Shown here: one piece after another, positions 23,521 through 34,666 of the stretch | Position numbering within the stretch: the first letter of the stretch is position 1 | Layout of the letters: every line of letters begins with the position of its first letter | NCBI GenBank assembly: GCA_035235625.1 | Contig: CP141148.1 | Location: 6,567,001 to 6,631,000 of the forward strand | Reading direction: 5' to 3' | Length of the DNA: 64,000 bases | Source of the DNA: Saururus chinensis | Taxonomy: Eukaryota; Streptophyta; Magnoliopsida; Piperales; Saururaceae | Notes under the pieces: generated by a model | Databases searched by the model: none | Told to the model about the DNA's origin: nothing | What the model saw: the letters and a program-made list of their open reading frames with translations, nothing else | Made by a program: the position numbers and the translations under genes

Positions 23521-25328
23521 TGCATTATGATGCAGTTTTTAAGTGATGTGAATATGTGATCAGAAAATTATACACCTTGTACATCGTTAATTTGAAAGAT
23601 TATATCGCCATGCTATCGTATTTTCGATGTTGTTAGTGATATTAAAACCATTGCTGAGTTTGTTAAACTCACCCCTCTTTTTGTGTTTTGATTTGGGGCT
23701 GCGTGGTGCGACACGCGGTGACGGTGAGATTGCCTCTTTGAGGAAAGGTCAAAGATAGCTTGGGTGTGATGATGGAGATCGTTGTGTGGCTTACTTTCGT
23801 TTGTTTCATGCTTTATGTTAGAACATTTGTGTAGGGTTCTTATTTTGGATTTATGCCATCTTTTACAGTTGTGATGCTTATGACTTATTTTGAGCCGTGT
23901 GGGCTTTACTTAACTAAGTTTGTGGGTTTGAGATTGTTGTTTACTATGTGATAAGCAACCCTTTCCTTTCCCTTTTATTTACTCTTGCTCAAAGGATTGT
24001 GCGCACTCCGTGTTGTTGTTAATCGCCCATGGTTAGGGTTAAGTCTTCCGCTAGAATCGTTTCTTAATTTTCACTTCGTCGCCCCCGCGCGCTTGACCGG
24101 CCCTTGGACCAGGTTCGGCTTGGGTCGGGCATCGCCGGGGCGTGACAATTTCCTCCTCATACAGTCGCCAACTTAGAGAATGGACCCCTCCATTGCATAG
24201 AACACACTTAATTCACTCAAGAATGCCTCTTAAATAGGCTCAATCGGAGTAAGAATGATCAGAAACAGAGAAGGAGAAGTTCTCCGGTATTTGAGGACGA
24301 CGGGCAGAGCCTCTGCTTGTCTTAGGGCGTTTCCTCCTTATACGGTCTCCAACTCAAAGAAATGACCCCTCCATTGCATAGAGCACACTTGATTGACTTA
24401 AGAACGCCTCTTGAATGGCCTTAATTGGACTCAGAACGCTCAGAAACAAAGAGAATGAAATTCTAATTCAAAAACGGAAGAAAAGGGGTATATATAACCA
24501 CTAAGCCCCACCAAAACCGCGTGCAGCACGAGTTGCGCCAGCACTCCACGGTTCATATCCATGGCCTTGCGTTATGTGTGTGGGAAAGCACGCAGGCTAT
24601 TCTTTTCTTTTTTTAAAAAACAAATCTTCAAATACGCTAAACTTCCTACCCCGGATTCAAATTTGTGCGTTCTTGGTATCGTTGGACTTGTATCGAGGAG
24701 CACTTTGATATTAAACCACTTAAAGTAGTATAACCAACTCTTTTTAAATGGGTCCTGCCTATTTTTACATTTCCCGAGGTCATAACTTCCAATCTCAACC
24801 TCTGTTTCACGCGGTATTTGATTTGTTATGCTTGTTTCTTCGAGCTTTACTCATATATGAAGGTTTCGACCTCTGAAACCCTCTATAATTTATCAAAAAA
24901 AATAACTAATTACCTCTAACCCCATGGTTAGATGTAATCAAAAAAATAGGGTATTACAGTCTGCCTCGTTGCACCCCAACTGCCATCTTTGCCCACGTCC
25001 TAGCCACTCAGCACGGTCCACCCCGCTGCACCCTGGCTGCCCTCTACCACCACTCGTCTGCCCAAACTGCACCCCAGCCTCCTATCCGCCCTCTACCACT
25101 GCCCGTCTACCCTGCCGTCCCAACCGCCCATTCGCCCTGTGCACCCCAGCCCACCTCCGCCCCTGCTGCACCCCAGTTGCGTGTCCACCCCAGCATCCCA
25201 GCCGCCTTTCCACCCCGCTGCACTCCAGCCGCCCTCCGCCATCCCCCATCTGCCACCGGCCATCCCACTCTACTCCACCTCCCTTCCTCTCCTCAGTTCC
25301 CCCCTTCTCACCCCATCTCCCCCCTTCC

Positions 25329-25370
25329 CCCCTCCTTCCCCTCTGATTTTCGATGGAGGGGAAGGAGGGG
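25329..25370. repeat. Core hairpin 1
   Basis: Perfect 15-bp stem CCCCTCCTTCCCCTC / GAGGGGAAGGAGGGG with a 12-base loop (TGATTTTCGATG). Confidence 0.88.
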
Positions 25371-25478
25371 ATAGAGCCAAGGAGAGAGGGGGGTGGGGGA
25401 CTGGATTCAAGTGCCCTGCCATCCTCCGATCCCCCACCCCCCCCTCCCTCTCCCTCCCCCCTCTCTCCCCGGAGCCGC

Positions 25479-25519
25479 CCCCTCCTTCCCCTTGATTTTC
25501 AGAGGAGGGGAAGGAGGGG
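25479..25519. repeat. Core hairpin 2
   Basis: Stem CCCCTCCTTCCCCT (25479-25492) / AGGGGAAGGAGGGG (25506-25519), loop TTGATTTTCAGAGG-like. Homologous to hairpin 1. Confidence 0.85.
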
Positions 25520-25527
25520 GAGCTGGG

Positions 25528-25886
25528 TGTTGTGGACGGATGTCCACAACAGCCGAGCTAGTCGGTAACGAGAAGGGAGCGGTGCAGGAAGGCCGGGAAA
25601 GGGGGGAGGAGTGGCATGGCTATTGAACAGGGGAGATAGGTAGGGGAGAAGAGGAGAAGATTAGACACTGATTGATTTATTCATTAATCAAATCAGAGCA
25701 TAGCCCTTACATTTAAATAGGCTAACTAATGAGCTCACTAACAGGCGCCTAAGGCCCAATAATATAATTAAAATAAACCATTAATACCCTAATTAATCTA
25801 TTGACCTAATTGCCCTCATTACATAATTAAAACCCTAACTACCCTAACACGTGGCCCCAATGGAAACCCCTAGGATGTTCACAACA
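25528..25886 (-). mobile_element. Solo LTR F, short copia-like LTR
   Basis: It begins TGTTGTGGAC at 25528 and ends TTCACAACA at 25886. Flanks are CTGGG (25523-25527) and CCGGG (25887-25891), a 5-bp duplication with one mismatch. Read on the minus strand it has a TATTTAAA box (25712-25719) followed by an AATAAA-type signal (around 25675), the order of an LTR promoter and polyadenylation region. It is 359 bp long with TGTTG...CAACA termini typical of Ty1/copia. It sits inside the CACTA-1 core. Confidence 0.75.
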
Positions 25887-26031
25887 CCGGGGAGAGAGGG
25901 GGAGCGGAAGGGAGGGGCCCGGATTCTGGCTCCCCTCTCTCCCCAATGATCCCCCTCCCCCACCCCGCTCTGCTCCACCCCCCTTCCCCTCCCCGGTTCC
26001 CCCCCTTCTCACCCCCGGCTCCCCCCTTTTC

Positions 26032-26073
26032 CCCCTCCTTCCCCTCTGATTTTTGGTGGAGGGGAAGGAGGGG
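26032..26073. repeat. Core hairpin 3
   Basis: Perfect 15-bp stem of the same sequence as hairpin 1, loop TGATTTTTGGTG. Confidence 0.88.
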
Positions 26074-26173
26074 GGTGGAGCCGGGGAGAGAGGGGGGTAG
26101 GGGGCCGAATTCCGGTGCCCACCCGTCCTCCGATCCCCTACCCTTCAGATTCCACCCTCTCCCTGGTGCCGCC

Positions 26174-26214
26174 CCCCTCCTTCCCCTCAATTTTCAGAGG
26201 AGGGAAAGGAGGGG
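26174..26214. repeat. Core hairpin 4
   Basis: The same stem with one mismatch (GAGGGAAAGGAGGGG on the right arm), loop AATTTTCAGAG. Confidence 0.85.
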
Positions 26215-26509
26215 GAGGAGCCGGGAAGAGAGGGAGGAGCGGGAGGGAGGAGGGGGCCAGATTCCTGCTCCCCCTCCCCTCTCTCCCCAGTGATCCCCCT
26301 TCCCCCTCTTTCATCCTCCCAATTTCTCCCTCCTCTGGTTGACAGACCGGATGAAGGGGCCTCGGGGGGCAGGAATGCGGCTCCCCCACCGGCTTCCAGC
26401 TTCTCCCTCTAAACCCCCTACACCCGATTCCCCCCTTCGCTCGACAGACCAGAGGAAGGGTCCCCGTTGAATTCTGATCCCCCGTCGATGCCCTCCTTCC
26501 GCCAGCGGT

Positions 26510-26993
26510 TTTTTTATTAATTTATTAAGTCATTAGCAACGCTTAGAAAAGCATCGCTAAAGCCTTTCTATTTTTTTATTTATTTATATTCTATATTAGT
26601 GACGCTTTCAAAAGCGTCACTAATAGGAAAATAAATTTTCTAATTTCGGTTTTGACAAACTATTTTTTTGCTATTTTATTTAAAAAAATTTATTTTTAGC
26701 GACGCATACATTATTATTAGTGACGCTTAGAAAAATAAAAAAAATTTATTTCATTTTTTGTCAAACTATTTTTTTTATTATTTTATTTAATATTTTATTT
26801 TTAATTTTTTTTATTAGTGACACGTACACCAGCGCCACTAATATGTAACTATTATCAACGCTTAGGATAAAAAATAGTAATGTATTAGCGATGCATAATT
26901 ATGGGTAGCAAAAAAGTAATATTTAGTGACATTTATTTATACTTTATACTATTATTGACGTTTATCATTATGCGTCACTAATAAGTAATAGCG
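26510..26993. repeat. CACTA-1 right subterminal array, inner part
   Basis: TTAGCRACGC / GCGTCACTAA motifs and AT spacers without the purine tracts of the left array. It is interrupted at 26994 by LTR D and resumes at 30694-30809, so the right arm is much shorter than the left. Confidence 0.85.
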
Positions 26994-26998
26994 AGTGT

Positions 26999-29900
26999 TG
27001 TAATGTTCGGGAATTTTCTAAATTCCCAAAGTTGACCACAGGAAATTAGGGTGTTGGATCCCTTAACTTTCTTATGAGAATAACTCAATCACTGGTTGGA
27101 ACTAGTAGGTGAAATCTATATGGTTGGAAAGTAGACAAAAAGAGCTTCGAAACGCCTCCAAGAACACACGAATCAAAATTCGGATAGGGAGATACGACTG
27201 TTTGAAGTTGAATATAGCGCATAAGGTCCATTTACCTGAATTAGATGCGTAAATTGACCGTTTAAGTCACTTTACGGGACAAATTATTTTTGTGACAGAA
27301 ATTAATAAAAATAGGCCCAATTAGCCCAACTCTTAATGGGAATAGAAAACTCTAATCTCTATGCTTATAAAAAGGCTAATTAAGGCTAATGGAAGAGAAG
27401 TTTTTTGGACCTAAGGAAGAAGAGCCGGCTACTCTTTCGGTGAGGCTTGGGTGGCAGTGGCACTTAACAAGATGACTAACGTTGTTTAGTTTTAATTAGA
27501 TTGATCATTATAACCTCTTAAATTTAATAATGTGACGTTTTAGGAATAAACTGCCTGCCGGATTCATTCTACGGGCCGAACAACTTTCCATCGTAGGCTG
27601 GATTGCTGTTCATGCTAAACTCCCCATCCCAGGTCCCAGGTAAGGAGAATAGATGGGTAGATGCAGTATATTTTTTATTTTCCCCGTCTCTCCTTCTCTG
27701 GCCAGAGGGTTGTTGCCGGATTTTTGACCGTCACCCTGTGAAGGGAGATGAAGATGGCGGTTGTACCCTCAAACTAGATTGCCATTTCTGTCGGTCACCA
27801 CGAACCGGTGGTTCATGGCAGCCCTTGTCCCTTGTTTTATTTCTCTAGCCTTTGAGTTGCAAGGGATCGGCAAGGAGGTTTGGCTGGCCGCCGTTGTGCG
27901 CCTTCGGCCCTTTGATTCGACCCCTCCGGCGGAAGCTCCACCTTTTGCTCATAACTCATTCCGGATTGGTGTCGCCATTGTCTAGTGCTGATCAGCTGCC
28001 ATTCAGCAGTGGTTTAGCATGCGCAGAAGATCCCAGATCTGCAGTGCGGATTTGGGCATTGTTGGGTGATTCTGGGTGTCGCTGGGCTAGGAACCAGAAT
28101 TTGAGCCCCCGCCCCAGTTGCCCCAAATCAAGCGACTCCGCCTAAGGCCGTAGGGTCGAACCGGCGGCGGCCAGACGTGCAGTCCTGCCGCTGCCCACAG
28201 GGAGTCTCCTTGAAGGAGATGACCCGCAGACGGGTCTGCAGGTTCGGCCCAATTCTGAGCTGGAATTGCAAACCCGACCTGGGCTAATAAAAATAATAAT
28301 GTTACTGAACCGGATCCGGTTCAATATGGTTTAAGTGTGGAAAAAATTCAAGAAAATTATGTAATGTCCGAGGGAATGTGAAGGGTAACTGGACCAAGTT
28401 TCATATCTTGAAAAAAATTCCAAACTTGGCAAAATAACCATTTTACCCTTATAGTTAAATTATCGTGGGTAAACCACTTACCCAACTTTGGGGCTTTGGT
28501 TCAGGGGCCTATGAGTTGATCTAAAAATTGGTAAAATTCTCAGTGAGAGTTTAATGTGTAACCTAATTATAGTCCAAACCACTTACCCTTTTGCCCTTAG
28601 GGTTTATAGTAAACCGTTAGTCAAAACCTGGGTCGGTTCAAGGGGTTCAAGACCCGGTCACACGCCATGAAAATTACGCAGAGTCCATGAAGTCAAGTAG
28701 TACACTTGAGTTCAATTTTGGACCCATCATATGTTAATAAGGCATTAAACCAAATGATAGAAATACCCTTTGAGTGAACAACTTTCATTTGTGTGAATGG
28801 AAGCATAAGTGAGTTGGAGGGTGGAGCCCTCTGAAAGGTTAATGACTTAAAATAAACAGAAGGGTAGTGAGATGACCAAATGACCCAAGGGAGAGTACCA
28901 TACCTTAGGTGGTAGAATTACCCTAATACCCTTAAGGGCAGTATGTTCCACTTATGTCAAAACTAATAACCTAACTACTAAGCGTTAGGTTACGCTATAG
29001 TGACGTGGAATGGCTTCAAAAGGAAGTGGTGTGACTAGTAAGTGACACAAAGACCTTGTCAGGTCATAGTGTCACGGGAAACAAGGGGAATGACCCTAAT
29101 TCTCAAGGTTTAGGGCAACGAATTACACGTGTCTACAACCGAGTACATCGATCAACTAGAGTATTAAATACGTAACTCATGTGATGTGTTATAGTTAATT
29201 ACACTCTTGGGCTTGAATTCTCTGAGCCCTGGCATAGTATATATGTTATTTATTCTTATGTTTGCATTTATTATTGATGCATTGATTTATATGAGTAACT
29301 TAAGATTAATGAATTTTAATCAAGAGACATGGGTTCTTGTTGGATTAGGGGAAGAACATCTAATCAAGATAATAACTAAAATACCCTCTTTAGGGTGGGG
29401 ACACGTTCATGGAGTGAATCGGGCCCTGACATAGAATTTTTCCTCGGTTAATGAACCAATGGTGGTTATGGGATGTTCTCTGAGTCATAGCTCAATGGAT
29501 GATCTATTTATTGGGCCAATTCACAAGGTGAAAAGGACCCAAATGGTCGAGTGGATACTGGACTGGATGGTAATAATCTAGTCTAAGTTTCAGATGTTTG
29601 GGGGAGTTAATGGTTATAAAGACTTGAGGCTTCTATAAATACATTAGTAATGTCTTATAAGACATTTTCTCCCTGAGTTGGGATGATGGAGATTGTAATA
29701 TGCTTCTTCATCGCCTCGACGGTTCTGGTATTGGCCAGAGAGTCTTTACCGCAAGTCTCCCACAGGTCTTCCCATGACTATTTAGTATATACGAAAAGCG
29801 AAGTTGTATGAGCATCATGAAAGGCTTGTGTTTCTCGCCAATCTATGTCCATGAGCACAGTTGGGATCCTCTTCTCTAGATTCTTGGCAGGCTAGTGAGA

Positions 29901-30688
29901 GCCCTATAGATTTGGGTTCAGCTGCTGTTAAGCAGTCTTCTCCAAGGTTGGAGTACTATGTTTGGAGATATTTCAAGGGGCAAGTCATCTCTGAGTTACA
30001 TATTGATAATATTAATTATTGAACAAGTGTTGTGAGATAATTAATAACATCATTTGATATTGCTTGTTAATTAGACAAGTGGAATGATTAAAGAACTTCC
30101 TAAAATGTAGGTTGATTGAAAATACATAAGCATTGCATGTGTGATGCTATGTTTCTTAGGATAGAGTAGTTTCTAGGAAGAACTACATCTGGATCCGATC
30201 TTATTGAAAACATTGGAGATGCTATCTAATGAGTACGTAGGCAACTAACATCGGGTCCGAAAACTATTAATAAAACCTTTTATCCTTTAGAAGCTCTTCT
30301 CCTAAAAGTGGAGAGATTTCATTGTTGTTGTGGTGGTTGTTTTATTTGGTTGGCTGCAATTCTCCAGGCGATGACAAGTGAGACTAAGACAGGTGATCAC
30401 AAGTTGAAGTTTCTGTTTTTTGCAACTCTGGTATGTAAGTGTTTCACTAACGTGAGAGTCAACTTTGTTGTTTATTTTCAAACAGACGACGGACTTGTAC
30501 TTAGATGGATGAGTTGTTTTAGACGTGAAATAATATCATATGATATAATATCCGTATTTGTAAACCCCAGTTATCATGGCCAGGGTATTTAATCCAATGG
30601 ATTGTTTTGTATTCAAGAAAGGAAAAAAATTCTCGTTACTTACCGTTCGTGCTATTTAAAAATGCTTTTAAAAATCTAGGTCGTGACA
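26999..30688 (+). mobile_element. Solo LTR D (large, probably Ty3/gypsy)
   Basis: It begins TGTAATGTTCGGGAATTT at 26999 and ends CTAGGTCGTGACA at 30688, with target duplication AGTGT at 26994-26998 and 30689-30693. Both flanks are CACTA-1 motif array, so the empty site reads continuously. TATAAAAA at 27366-27373 gives + orientation. Downstream of it lies a GC-rich leader-like block (27420-28270). Its 3690 bp hold no gag-pol motif. A second LTR-start-like word, TGTAATGTCCGAGGG at about 28364, has no paired end. Open frames in the GC-rich block are not genes. Confidence 0.88.
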
Positions 30689-30693
30689 AGTGT

Positions 30694-30809
30694 AGTTTTA
30701 TCGATGCATTTAGCGACATTTTTTATGCGTCACTAATACTCATTACCGACGCTTATGGTACTATTAGCGACTGCTACATGCGTCACTAATACAACAATTT
30801 GTTGTAGTG
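30694..30809. repeat. CACTA-1 right terminal motifs
   Basis: The outermost right motifs (TTTAGCGACATTTTTTATGC, GTCACTAATACTC, TTAGCGACTGCTACATGCGT) run into the TIR ending TTGTTGTAGTG. Confidence 0.88.
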
Positions 30810-30812
30810 GAG

Positions 30813-33393
30813 GTCGATCCCGTGAGGGCATGAAATTAAAAAATAAAATTTAATCTAATCCAATTAACAAATATAAAATAAATAACTAATTTAACTAAAA
30901 TGAACTAAACAGATAAACAATAAATAAAAAGAAACTGAAACTACCAAACATAACTAAATCACTAAAAGAAGGAAAATTCAAGTAAAAGATAAAGGCTGGA
31001 ATTTGATCAAATTTAGAAAGTAAATAAAAGTGTTGAAAGTACAAAATGAAAATTTTCCAAAGTTTAAGAATCCTTTTTTATTAACTTGTAGAAAATCATA
31101 TTTATGTTTATTAATTTATTTCTCAATTATAACTTACAATAAATTTGAATTCAATTATATTTATCATGAAAATTTTCATCTTTTGAAGCTCTTATCAAAA
31201 TAATAAAGTTATATTCTTCCTCATTTCAATCGAATAAAGCCAAGTCATAAGTTGTATCCACATGATTAACTCAAACTCATACCCAATTCTAATATTAAAC
31301 AACATTAAACAAAATATTTAATTAATAAATACTAATTTAAATATAATTAGACTAATATCTAAATTAATTTTACTAATCATCTTGAGATAAAAATAATTAT
31401 CATCAAAGACCAATGGAAAATTAAGGAAATCACATGAATTAAAAATCTCTACAAAATTATTAAGAGGTCCATCCTAACCTTAGTTAAGAAAATTAGCCAC
31501 TAATTAATATTAAAAATATAATCTCTATCAATAAATAAAAAGGCTTACAAGATAAAAACAAAATAAAAAAACTAGGCTTGAACCGGCCACTTAAACTCAA
31601 CCCTACCCATCTATTAAATTTTGCACATCGCTTGTGAAAAAAATGGCTCTGCTATAGTACCCGAGTCACTGTTCATTGTTTTGGCATCGGTGTTTCAAGC
31701 TTTTATTCATGTTGTTGTTTATAAGAAAAGTTCTTCATGCTCCCCTCTTACAATGAGCCCAACGTAAGGAACACACGGGAACCATTAATATTTAAGATCG
31801 ACCAGGCATATGCTAGAGCATATTAGCATAAATGATACTCTAATGTGCACTAGTGAATATGTTGTCGATCTTGTGGATAAACAACTACCATGTGTACCTT
31901 CTGTTGTGCTCCTTGTCATGGTAGAGCATGTAAAATGGCTCCTTGTTTATATAGTCATTGGGTAGCCCTAATTCTCAATTAAACAAGGAACCAACTTACC
32001 TAGCTCATTTATGAATGGTGTTTGACGTGGCTCTTAGACTTGTTTTTGGCTAGTCAGGCTCCCAACTAGATCGAACATCCCCCGAGACTAGGGCTGGTTG
32101 TGGACATCCATTGTCCAATGCCTGGGTTATATCTGAGGTGTTCATGCTCATGTCAGGTCAAATTCTTTTGTCTATCAATTTTCGGACATGGCCATGGATG
32201 AAGACCTAGTCCGGCCATTTGTCCGAAGTTCGGTTAACTTTTAAATTCAATGTACATTCTTATATGAAGGACAATTTTTATTTCTCTATAACTAGTATTA
32301 AGCATCTTTTTCTTATACTTAAATCATTAATTTAAAAACAATCATGTTAATAATATATTTGCATTCTTTTTTAAAGTTAACTATTATATATTCTTTAAGT
32401 AGCTTTTTAACATGAACTAATTTGTTCAATAGTAATACTACAAATAATGAAGATGTTATATCAAGTCTAAAATATTATTATATGCTAAGTTACTTAATCA
32501 AGAGATCCTTACCCTAGTTATCCTACTCAGCCAAAGTCATCAACAACTCTTTTATTCTCTCAAACCGCTTCAACCCTCAACTACCTGCCTAAGAGGTTAT
32601 GTTCATGGATAGTGATTTTGTCCACTAAAAAAGAGGCTTTGTCAATAGACAAAACACCATTTGACAAATTATTAATAGACACATACATGGACAAGCCTTG
32701 TCCGCCGGCTATTGAGATGAGGGCCAGCCCGACCCAAGACCCTCCCCAATGCAATTCTCTCATGTGCTTCTGCTAATCTTCATCGCAGACTAGACTTTGC
32801 TTCACTATTCTTCATCAATCATTACTTACAACTTCCAGTAACTGTCAAGACAATCTAAAAACAACTCTTATTTCAAGTAGAAGGTAAAAAGCTAAAATAT
32901 TCTACATCTTCATTCAAGTGTCAGCTCCATAGCTACGTCCAACGTAATTGATGCAATGAAGCTTCAACGGCAGCTATTAATAGCAAGCTGAGTTTTTTCT
33001 TTTCTTCTTCCACTTGCCGAAACTACTCCAAACAGTAAAATCTATAACCACATTACTAGATTTGATCATAACATCAAAAACCATTAAAATTTTCAACCAA
33101 ATGCAAGCAGCCTATTTGCAACCTATTCGAGAATTTCTCCTCTCCAAGTTTTGGGTCTGTTCAATAGGGACAGCCACAAAATTTTCCTCTTTCCAGTCCA
33201 AATCACTCATCATTTGATTTTAAATTTAAAATATGTTCTTCATTGATTTAATTAGAATGGGTTTCAAAATGCTGAATTTATTTGGCTAAATTCGCACTTA
33301 ATTTCAACCAAATAAGATCTACCCGATTTGGTGTATAGGAACTATTTGGAAAGATGACCATGAGTCTCGCTTAGACCCAACTGTCCACTTATC
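30813..33393. other. AT-rich intergenic DNA with old repeat remnants
   Basis: No gene recognised. At 31738-31800 there is a single arm resembling the MITE at 57929-58091 (CTCCCCTCTTACAATGAGCC, then CAACGTAAGGAA). The remainder, including 32.0-33.3 kb, shows no paired termini or coding pattern that I can defend. Confidence 0.45.
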
Positions 33394-33401
33394 TTTCTGG
33401 C

Positions 33402-34658
33402 CAGGGCCGGCTTGAGACAATTGGAGGCCTAAAGCAAGATTTTAAGTGTGTTATTTTTATATTTAATATAATATTAATATATTAATTTATTTTAAAAAAA
33501 ATTACACTTCAAGATGAAAATTACTAATTAAGTTGTTATTTTAAAGTTTTGCTGATAAGATATGTCTAGTCTACACTGTAGTCATAGCCGGGCTAGTGCA
33601 TTATAGCCCGTAGTTAGAACATGGCGAGGGGCTTGTCTCTTACATTAGTAGCCCCTTGGACACCAAATTATAGTTAGGGACTTTGTGTAATGTACTAATA
33701 GCTCTGCTTGCTATCAATTTATAGTTAGGGCTGCAACACCCTAACCCTCTTGCAGTTGCAACATGGGCTTGATGTACCTATACTAATATATTATTTTCAA
33801 GAGATAATATTTGAATGAGCTCCATTAATATGTTATTTCATTTAGCAGGGCTTGCACCGGCCGCATAAAGTGCTTTTAGATATCAATCCAATGATATGTG
33901 TTATTGAAAGAGAAGGCATATCCGAATTATCTGCATGTCTTGCTTAGTTAGGCACATGTGTGGCTAAATTTGCCCGGGTACAATAACTTTTCCTTGTTTC
34001 AAAAGTTGCTTTCAAATTATAAAAATATTTTAAAATATACGAAAACCATCATAATTGAAACTATGCTAAGAAATAATAATATTATAAAATAAAATTTTAC
34101 ATATTAAGTAAAAAAGAATATAAATTTAATTTTAGAACATGAAAAAAAACAACCTCAAGAATCAAGACTGCTCGTTATTGGGGTGAAAGAGATGAGAGTA
34201 ATATCTTGAATATTAAAAATTGAGAAAAATATGAGAGAATTGTGTGGGAAGAGCTCTCTTTAAAGGGTATAGTATAAAAAAAAGCTAATTTAGCCTAAGA
34301 CTAAAGGTGTGATATATAGAATGTAAAAAATAAAATAATGCTTAATAAGTGTCCATTAGGTGTTGAGTATATATGGATGATTTTATGTTAAACCAAAGTA
34401 ATATATGGTAAGTAATTTTTTCTTGTTTGGCGATTGATTTGAGGGTTTTTAGAAAAGCTATACATAGAAGTCTATGAAGTAGAATTAATATGCAAGATGA
34501 CATAAAAAAGGTAACAATCCTCCTAAAACTCTTTAGATCACTATCATAAAAATATATTTTTAATATGATCTATTGCTTAATTATGGTTATTAGGGGCCTT
34601 GTGTTTTTACGGGGCCTTAGGCAGCAACCTAAGCTGCCTTAAGGTCTAGCCGCCCCTG
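33402..34658. mobile_element. Non-autonomous hAT element
   Basis: Termini CAGGGCCGGC (33402) and GCCGCCCCTG (ending 34658) are inverted, with TTGGAGGCCT / GGGGCCTT-like subterminal words further in. The exact 8-bp duplication TTTCTGGC is at 33394-33401 and 34659-34666, diagnostic of hAT. It is 1257 bp long with an AT-rich interior and no BED or hAT dimerisation-domain frame, so it depended on a partner transposase. Confidence 0.9.
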
Positions 34659-34666
34659 TTTCTGGC

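Larger units (their letters stand above)
20815..24147 (+). mobile_element. Solo LTR B, inverted twin of LTR A
   Basis: It begins TGTAAGGACCCTCATC at 20815 and ends GGGGCGTGACA at 24147, with target duplication ATTTC at 20810-20814 and 24148-24152. A TATAAAAG box at 21238-21245 puts it on the + strand. Over its length it matches LTR A reversed, with scattered substitutions. The size difference (3333 against 3449 bp) is roughly accounted for by four instead of seven copies of the 56-bp repeat and three instead of one copy of a 23-bp unit (GATTTGAAGTTCCTGTGTGG, then AAC) at about 22825-22885. It is nested in LTR C1, which is in CACTA-1. Confidence 0.93.
19703..24958 (+). mobile_element. Solo LTR C1, split by LTR B
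   Basis: It begins TGTAACCCCCCGACTC at 19703 and ends AATAGGGTATTACA at 24958, flanked by GTCTG at 19698-19702 and 24959-24963. Removing the nested LTR B and its duplication leaves about 1.92 kb. A TATATATAA box at 24489-24497 on the + strand sets the orientation. It is homologous, with clear divergence, to LTR C2 (49129-51554). Both share the CCCCTCCATTGCATAGA-like block and the tail NNATAGGGYATTACA. An internal duplication of about 150 bp (around 24160-24230 and 24310-24400) is present. No internal retrotransposon region, so solo. Type is gypsy-like by terminal sequence. Confidence 0.9.
24964..26510. other. CACTA-1 GC-rich core
   Basis: Very GC-rich, pyrimidine-rich on the + strand. The first 300 bp are a degenerate run of CACCCCRGCYGCC-like words. 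The rest alternates CCCC-rich and GGGG-rich stretches with four long hairpins (separate entries). Several frames are open only because of low complexity, giving Pro/Ser-rich peptides with no domain. I do not regard any as a gene. It is interrupted by solo LTR F (25528-25886). Confidence 0.6.
15824..30809. mobile_element. CACTA-1, non-autonomous CACTA (En/Spm) transposon with nested LTRs
   Basis: The left terminus is CACTACAACAAAATGTAGTA (15824). The right terminus (30780-30809) ends TTTGTTGTAGTG, whose inverse starts CACTACAACAAA and then runs into TATTAGTGACGC like the left end. The 3-bp target duplication GAG is at 15821-15823 and 30810-30812. CACTA elements are moved by a TNP2-type transposase and bind a second protein at subterminal motifs. 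Here the motifs are TTAGCGACGC and its inverse, tens of copies on both sides. Subtracting the nested LTRs leaves about 5.7 kb. I find no transposase frame, so it is non-autonomous. The inserted LTRs are C1 (containing B), F and D. Confidence 0.93.

Noticed and set aside
24924-26389. Pro-rich frames of 65-140 codons in the CACTA-1 core
   Set aside because: GC-rich low complexity with overlapping frames on both strands. No recognisable domain and no CACTA transposase motif.
27603-28324. Several 60-97-codon frames that look like a GC-rich gene
   Set aside because: They lie inside the leader-like GC-rich block of solo LTR D, in overlapping frames on both strands without a domain.
28364-28378. 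Second LTR start (TGTAATGTCCGAGGG) inside LTR D
   Set aside because: No matching 3' end with the preceding AATTA duplication was found; it is probably an internal duplication or chance.
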